Source of the DNA: Lachnoclostridium sp.
GTDB taxonomy: Bacteria > Bacillota > Clostridia > Lachnospirales > Lachnospiraceae
Length of the DNA stretch: 38,264 nucleotides
NCBI GenBank assembly: GCA_023664665.1
Contig: JAMPEY010000007.1
Location: 78,899-117,162, forward strand
Direction of reading: 5' to 3'
Below the pieces are notes generated by a model. It did no database searches. It was given only the letters and a program-made list of their open reading frames with translations, and was not told the origin of the DNA. Shown here piece after piece: positions 34,338 through 38,264 of this stretch. Within the stretch, counting starts at the first letter, position 1, and each line of letters starts with the position of its first letter. The position numbers were made by a program, and so were the translations under genes.

Positions 34338-34368
34338 AAATATATACCCCTATAGGGTATGCTGTCAA
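34338..34368 (-). promoter_or_regulatory. csoR-copA promoter with embedded CsoR operator 2
   Basis: On minus, TTGACA (34363-34368), 18 bases, then TATATT. The spacer is occupied by ATACCCTATAGGGGTAT (34344-34360), the second palindrome. A bound CsoR would cover the promoter core; the two palindromes are 36 bp apart, just over three helical turns. Confidence 0.8.
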
Positions 34369-34381
34369 GAGCAAAATAATA

Positions 34382-34427
34382 AAAAAGCAGCTGCATGAGA
34401 TAAACAAATCCCACACAGCCGCTTTTT
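34382..34427 (-). terminator. Rho-independent terminator after cysK
   Basis: On minus, AAAAAGCGGCTG and CAGCTGCTTTTTT pair over 12 bp with one mismatch around a 22-base loop and end in a T run. It begins just downstream of the cysK stop. Confidence 0.75.
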
Positions 34428-34438
34428 GCGTAAATCCA

Positions 34439-35377
34439 TCAATCATTATTAAACAATGGCGTAGACAAATATCTGTCACCGGAATCCGGCAGCAGTACCA
34501 CAATGGTCTTTCCGGCATTTTCCGGTCTGCCGGCAAGGATGGATGCCGCCTTTAATGCAGCTCCCGATGAAATGCCCACCAGAATGCCCTCGCTTACCGC
34601 AAATGCCTTGCCTTCCGCAAAGGCATCCTCATTCTCGATTGTTATAATTTCATCATATATTTTTGTATTTAACACTTCGGGCACAAAGCCTGCACCGATT
34701 CCCTGTATCTTATGGGCTCCCGCAGTTCCTTTGGAAAGCACAGGGCTTGTGGCAGGCTCCACAGCTACGATTTTCACATCAGGATTCTTTTCTTTTAAAT
34801 ATTCTCCCACGCCGGTAATCGTGCCGCCCGTGCCCACGCCTGACACAAAGATATCAACTTTCCCTTCCGTCTGCTCCCAGATTTCCGGTCCCGTGGTTCT
34901 CTTATGCACGGCAGGGTTAGCAGGATTCACAAACTGTCCTAAAATAACGGCTCCCGGAATCTCCTTAGAAAGCTCCTCCGCCTTTTCGATGGCGCCCTTC
35001 ATTCCCTTGGCTCCGTCCGTCAGAACAAGTTCCGCTCCGTATGCCTTTAAAAGATTCCGGCGTTCCATGCTCATGGTCTCCGGAAGGGTAAGAATCGCCC
35101 GATATCCCTTGGCTGCCGCCACTGCCGCAATGCCGATTCCCGTATTGCCGCTGGTGGGCTCGATAAGGGTTGCACCTTCCTTGATAATCCCCTTCTCCTC
35201 CGCATCCTCAATCATTGCCAGAGCAACACGGTCTTTTACGGAGCCGGCCGGATTCAGATACTCCAATTTGGCAAGTATCGTTGCGTTTGTAATTCCTGCC
35301 TTCCCGGCATATCCGTTCAGTTTTAATAAGGGTGTCTTTCCGATTAACTCCAGCGCGCTTTCTTTGATTTGACTCAT
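34439..35377 (-). CDS. cysK: Cysteine synthase A (O-acetylserine sulfhydrylase)
   Basis: A PLP-dependent enzyme that makes cysteine from O-acetylserine and sulfide in the cytoplasm. The 312 residues include the PLP lysine K48 in NPAGSVKDR, the substrate loop PTSGNTGIG, the phosphate-binding [12 protein letters not shown] and a C-terminal [12 protein letters not shown] is preceded by AGAGGAGGTATGAATT. It is monocistronic: perfect consensus promoter upstream and a terminator downstream. CysK could also be CysM-like, but the motifs and length fit CysK best. Confidence 0.93.
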   Translation of the reverse strand: MSQIKESALELIGKTPLLKLNGYAGKAGITNATILAKLEYLNPAGSVKDRVALAMIEDAEEKGIIKEGATLIEPTSGNTGIGIAAVAAAKGYRAILTLPETMSMERRNLLKAYGAELVLTDGAKGMKGAIEKAEELSKEIPGAVILGQFVNPANPAVHKRTTGPEIWEQTEGKVDIFVSGVGTGGTITGVGEYLKEKNPDVKIVAVEPATSPVLSKGTAGAHKIQGIGAGFVPEVLNTKIYDEIITIENEDAFAEGKAFAVSEGILVGISSGAALKAASILAGRPENAGKTIVVLLPDSGDRYLSTPLFNND

Positions 35378-35446
35378 AATTCATACCTCCTCTTGACTCT
35401 CTTAATTTTGCATCCGGAATGTACAATCCTATACAAATTCTTATTT

Positions 35447-35463
35447 CCTATTTATTTGATAGG
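35447..35463. promoter_or_regulatory. Inverted repeat in the cysK leader, possible operator
   Basis: CCTAT-N7-ATAGG lies about 10-25 bases downstream of the expected transcription start. A repressor bound here would block elongation; in Firmicutes cysteine genes are often repressed by CymR, but the match to that consensus is not established here. Confidence 0.4.
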
Positions 35464-35478
35464 TTTTATATGATTTTG

Positions 35479-35507
35479 ATTATATACGCTGTGGCTCGCC
35501 TTGTCAA
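35479..35507 (-). promoter_or_regulatory. Perfect consensus SigA promoter of cysK
   Basis: On minus, TTGACA (35502-35507), exactly 17 bases, TATAAT (35479-35484). All twelve consensus bases match. Confidence 0.88.
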
Positions 35508-35513
35508 CAATAA

Positions 35514-35534
35514 AATTCACGCTTCGCGAGAATT
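35514..35534 (-). terminator. Short hairpin terminator after the 35554 gene
   Basis: AATTC and GAATT plus CGC/GCG pair around a GAA loop with one opposed mismatch, followed on minus by TTTATTG. It separates the hypothetical gene from the cysK promoter. Confidence 0.5.
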
Positions 35535-35553
35535 CTATTGTATTCCCGCAAGT

Positions 35554-36060
35554 TTAATCCGCCCCTCTCCAGCAAAAAAAGCCTTCTGACAATGCTATCT
35601 TTTCAACTATTTCTTTCATACCTTCCGATAAGTTATAAACTGCTAAATTTAAGCAGTCCCATTCAAAAACTAACAGGACATTTTCTTCCGAAAACAGGAT
35701 ATTTAATGTTCCGGAATGATTTTCCATAATCTCTCTGACAGCGGCATCTATATCCTCCGGTTTCGGATTATCATTCCACCCCTTCCATAAAATCGAAGTG
35801 TGATAATAGCACATTAACTTCAATATAATATTAATACATTTATTTATCATTTCATGGTGCTTTTCACTGTTCAGCAAATAATCTTCCACATCAAAAAAAT
35901 GTCCGTTAGCTGTCTTAGATACCCTTTGGGGTAAAAAGTCAATTACATAGCATGGCTTATTCAGTAATTCATCAATTCGCTTTTCCATTGCCGCCTGCTT
36001 CTTCAATTCCTTTGCATAGGGGTTCGGACGTGGATTTAAAAAATCATACTCTTCTCTCAT
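35554..36060 (-). CDS. Hypothetical protein, 168 residues
   Basis: The N-terminus, MREEYDFLNPRPNPYAKELK, resembles the short basic segment found at the start of many clostridial antitoxin-like proteins. The rest (CYVIDFLPQRVSKTANGHFF, then helical segments and EWDCLNLAVYNLSEGMKEI) is not one I can assign. It is soluble, with no signal peptide. ATG is preceded by ACGAGGAGGATTATT. It is monocistronic, with a promoter at 36151-36179 and a hairpin after it. No toxin gene is adjacent, so an antitoxin role is not supported. Confidence 0.65.
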   Translation of the reverse strand: MREEYDFLNPRPNPYAKELKKQAAMEKRIDELLNKPCYVIDFLPQRVSKTANGHFFDVEDYLLNSEKHHEMINKCINIILKLMCYYHTSILWKGWNDNPKPEDIDAAVREIMENHSGTLNILFSEENVLLVFEWDCLNLAVYNLSEGMKEIVEKIALSEGFFCWRGAD

Positions 36061-36150
36061 AATAATCCTCCTCGTAATATTGTCTGCTTTCTGCTGTTGC
36101 TTTTCCGGCTGTAAGGACCTATTACACTGCCTAATATCTATGGCATTATA

Positions 36151-36179
36151 ATTATGTCAAATTCGGTATAGCATTGCAA
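36151..36179 (-). promoter_or_regulatory. Candidate promoter for the 35554 gene
   Basis: On minus, TTGCAA (36174-36179), 17 bases, CATAAT (36151-36156). An overlapping TTGACA at 36154-36159 could serve a second start. The rest of the 361-bp gene-free stretch 36061-36421 holds a terminator (36264-36293) and the left copy of the 126-bp repeat. Confidence 0.5.
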
Positions 36180-36263
36180 GTATTATTTTTTACCGTTCAT
36201 TGCCTTTCCTAAATCCTTATGATAAAAAGAAACAATAAGGACACCGCTCGCTGACATAAACCC

Positions 36264-36293
36264 AAAAACAAGGGCAGCCCCTGCGGCTGCCCA
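36264..36293 (-). terminator. Rho-independent terminator after the GH43 gene
   Basis: GGGCAGCC/GGCTGCCC form a perfect 8-bp stem with a five-base loop (36272-36292). On minus it is followed by TTGTTTTT. It lies beyond the structured repeat that follows the gene. Confidence 0.85.
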
Positions 36294-36303
36294 AACAATC
36301 AAT

Positions 36304-36429
36304 GAATCTGCACAGATTCGGAAGAATCCGCCTGCGGATTCTTCGCGGAATGACTTAGATTTTCCATGCGCTTCAGCGCTATGGTCAAGTTCTTTCTGAC
36401 CTTAGAAAATCTTCATTCCGTTCACACTT
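36304..36429 (-). repeat. 126-bp structured repeat, copy downstream of the GH43 gene
   Basis: 122 of 126 bases match the copy at 38031-38156, in the same orientation. Nested palindromes are visible. GAATCTG-CA-CAGATTC (36304-36319) is followed by an 11-bp stem GAAGAATCCGC/GCGGATTCTTC (36321-36344). An outer stem GGAATGA...TCATTCC with AGATTTTC/GAAAATCT encloses CCATGCGC/GCGCTATGG and GGTCA/TGACC hairpins. The last eight bases overlap the end of the GH43 coding region. Confidence 0.9.
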
Positions 36430-37972
36430 CCCCTAACTTCTCAAATACAAAATAATCTGCCGAAACGCTTCCGCCTGCGCTTCCCGTCTCATTGATGGCA
36501 GTTAGCCCCACCTTAACGCCCACCCAGCGGCCGGGGGCGGCTTCCACCGTTTCCCCTATGGGCCGGTAGGTCACCTCATCATATCCCGTTTCAAAGGACA
36601 CATAGGTGGAATCCTTTACCTTCATGCGGATGTATACGGTATCCTGCTCCACTGCGCCTAAATCCGTGTGCACCTCATTATCCTTGGTCCAATTGCCGGT
36701 ACGCTGCTGAAGGGTAACTTTTCCGTTTCTCTTTACCGCAAACAGGCCTGTATAATGACCGCACTGGCTCACCATGCCGGCGGCATCCCCTTCCTTAAGG
36801 CCAGCCAGATGCAGGCATGCCGTCACTTGAAACTCCGGCGCGGGCCATTTCTGAATCAGCAGATTGGGAATGTCGCAAAGCTGCGTGCTCTCCTCCACAT
36901 TCTGCGCATACAGGGTAAGCTGTCCGCCCCCCAGCTCATACCAATCCTCTTTATAATTGGCATTCCACTGCCACTGAAGCCCAAGCTCCTCCCCTTCAAA
37001 CAAATCGCTGTCCTCAGGCGCATCAATGGGGAAAGTCCCTCCTACATCAGGCTTTGGATACTGTAAAACAGGCTCGCCGCAGCCGTCTGCATCATTCACG
37101 CCGATAACGGGCCAATCATCTTCCCAGCGCATAGGCTGCAGATGCACAATACGCCCCGCATTTCCCACATCCTGAAAATGCAAAAACCAATCCTCGCCGC
37201 TTGGCGTATCCACCCATGCGCCCTGATGAGGTCCGTTGATGGGGGAATTCCCCTGATGCAGCACAATTCTTTCCTCAAAAGGTCCATATATATTCTTGGA
37301 GCGGAGCACCGCCTGCCAGCCGGGTTTTACACCACCTGCGGGGGCAAATATGTAATAATAGCCGTTTCTCTTATACAGCTTGGGTCCTTCAATGGTGGGC
37401 TGGGTGGCATGTCCGTCATAGATAAACTGTCCGTCATCCAGCACCCCGGAACAGTCCGGCTCAATGGGGGACATATAGAGCATACTCTTAAAACCGATGC
37501 GGCTTCTGGCAAATGCCGATACCATATAAGCCTTTCCATCATCATCCCAGAAAGGGCAAGGGTCAATCCAGCCTATAACCTTACGCACAAATGCAGGCTC
37601 GCTCCATTTTCCCCAAGGGTCCTCGGTCTTGCACATCATAATGCCCTCATCCGGAAATGGGATAAACGCGTAATAAATCCCCTCATGAAAACGAATGGAC
37701 GGCGCCCATGTGCCACGCCCGTGCATGGGTTTCTCATAATCGGGGAACGGCAGTTTATCAATAATATAATTAATCACCTTCCAATTTACCAAATCCTTAG
37801 AATGCAGCAGGGGCACTGCCGGAGTATTGCAAAAGCTGGATGCAATCATGAAATAGTCCTCTCCCACCCTGATGGCATCCGGGTCTGAATAGTCCGTGTA
37901 GAGAATCGGATTTTTGTAAGTGCCGTCTCCCTGGTCGGCAACCCACATTTTGTTGAGTCTGGTCTTGTCCAT
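36422..37972 (-). CDS. GH43 family glycosidase (beta-xylosidase / alpha-L-arabinofuranosidase type)
   Basis: A 516-residue intracellular glycoside hydrolase acting on xylan- or arabinan-derived oligosaccharides. The five-blade propeller (about 15-310) has the catalytic set: base D30 (YSDPDAI), pKa-tuning D137 (WIDPCPF) and acid E195 (TIEGPKLY). The C-terminal 200 residues form a beta-sandwich (LQWQWNANYKEDWYEL onward) as in the XynB-like members. No signal peptide, so substrates are imported oligomers. ATG is preceded by GAGGGAACGCT. The gene is flanked by the two 126-bp repeats; no transporter is in the window. Confidence 0.93.
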   Translation of the reverse strand: MDKTRLNKMWVADQGDGTYKNPILYTDYSDPDAIRVGEDYFMIASSFCNTPAVPLLHSKDLVNWKVINYIIDKLPFPDYEKPMHGRGTWAPSIRFHEGIYYAFIPFPDEGIMMCKTEDPWGKWSEPAFVRKVIGWIDPCPFWDDDGKAYMVSAFARSRIGFKSMLYMSPIEPDCSGVLDDGQFIYDGHATQPTIEGPKLYKRNGYYYIFAPAGGVKPGWQAVLRSKNIYGPFEERIVLHQGNSPINGPHQGAWVDTPSGEDWFLHFQDVGNAGRIVHLQPMRWEDDWPVIGVNDADGCGEPVLQYPKPDVGGTFPIDAPEDSDLFEGEELGLQWQWNANYKEDWYELGGGQLTLYAQNVEESTQLCDIPNLLIQKWPAPEFQVTACLHLAGLKEGDAAGMVSQCGHYTGLFAVKRNGKVTLQQRTGNWTKDNEVHTDLGAVEQDTVYIRMKVKDSTYVSFETGYDEVTYRPIGETVEAAPGRWVGVKVGLTAINETGSAGGSVSADYFVFEKLGEV

Positions 37973-38030
37973 AGCGTTCCCTCTCTTTCAAGCTTCCCGT
38001 CATGCCGCTTTAGCGGCACAAATAATCCGT

Positions 38031-38156
38031 GAATCTGCACAAATTCGGAAGAATCCGCTTGCGGATTCTTCATGGAATGACTTAGATTTTCCATGCGCTT
38101 CAGCGCTATGGTCAAGTTCTTTCTGACCTTAGAAAATCTTCATTCCGTTCACACTT
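38031..38156 (-). repeat. 126-bp structured repeat, copy upstream of the GH43 gene
   Basis: Same length and orientation as the copy at 36304-36429, with four substitutions. Two of these are outside stems or in the loop of the 11-bp hairpin, which stays fully paired; one breaks a pair of the first hairpin. The copy lies within the 292-bp stretch 37973-38264, where I see no gene. The rest of that stretch shows no convincing promoter. Confidence 0.9.
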
Positions 38157-38264
38157 GTCACTTCTATTCTTCCATAATTTCCCTCTAAAGTCAACCCTGC
38201 CGCCGCTTCTGATTGTGTCAAGTACTCGTTGGCACTTTTCCTATTTTTCTTTATGAACCCTTAT

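Noticed and set aside
34503..35372. Long plus-strand open frame opposite cysK
   Set aside because: Antisense shadow; cysK has full motifs, promoter and terminator.
1..38264. tRNA, rRNA or riboswitch genes
   Set aside because: No cloverleaf, rRNA or known riboswitch consensus was recognised on either strand by eye; a covariance-model search would settle it.

Overview
This window looks like the chromosome of a motile Gram-positive anaerobe of the Clostridia, most likely a Lachnospiraceae member. Supporting points are moderate GC, strong AGGAGG-type ribosome sites, a DUF4250 protein, a C_GCAxxG_C_C protein, a RACo-like ASKHA protein, a CsrA-linked flagellin and B. subtilis-type SigA and SigD promoter motifs. 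The genus call is inference; no rRNA is present. Almost all genes lie on the minus strand; only three clear genes (8359-8796, 11107-11691, 11974-12369) are on plus.

Layout: 1-6772 is a chemotaxis and signalling block read leftwards (REC/HD-GYP, PAS histidine kinase, REC with degenerate HD-GYP, cheR, cheB, cheY-like, start of cheA). 6869-8069 holds a C_GCAxxG_C_C protein and a MntA/HepT toxin-antitoxin pair. 8359-8796 is a small Rpn-like remnant ending in a bidirectional terminator. 8930-10923 is flagellin plus csrA, with a hairpin carrying a GGA loop just upstream of the flagellin ribosome site. 10967-11866 is a 900-bp cassette bounded by 31-bp inverted repeats (29/31 identical). It encloses a FimB/FimE-size tyrosine recombinase and an outward-facing sigma-28 promoter, and looks like a phase-variation switch for csrA-flagellin. 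11974-12369 is a heptad-repeat coiled-coil gene on the other side of it.

12410-21107 combines a partner-switching module (sensor SpoIIE phosphatase with kinase-like ATPase, GNAT-like protein and STAS antagonist, joined by ATGA overlaps) with two DUF2589 proteins, two small unknowns, a two-domain endolysin and a LytTR regulator. I do not recognise this combination as a described system. 21320-26892 is a heterodimeric ABC exporter and a chemoreceptor. 27035-31024 is the RACo-like protein, DUF4250 and ClpB.

31188-34360 is a copper operon: csoR, then copA with a copZ-like domain fused at its C-terminus and its own internal ribosome site, behind two CsoR operators. 34439-36060 is cysK, behind a perfect consensus promoter, and a hypothetical gene. 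36304-38156 is a GH43 glycosidase flanked by two 126-bp directly repeated, highly folded elements; a shorter relative lies at 17826-17890.

The strongest candidate for something new is the invertible cassette. In the orientation given, its sigma-28 promoter points away from csrA-flagellin; inversion would place it about 85 nt upstream of csrA.
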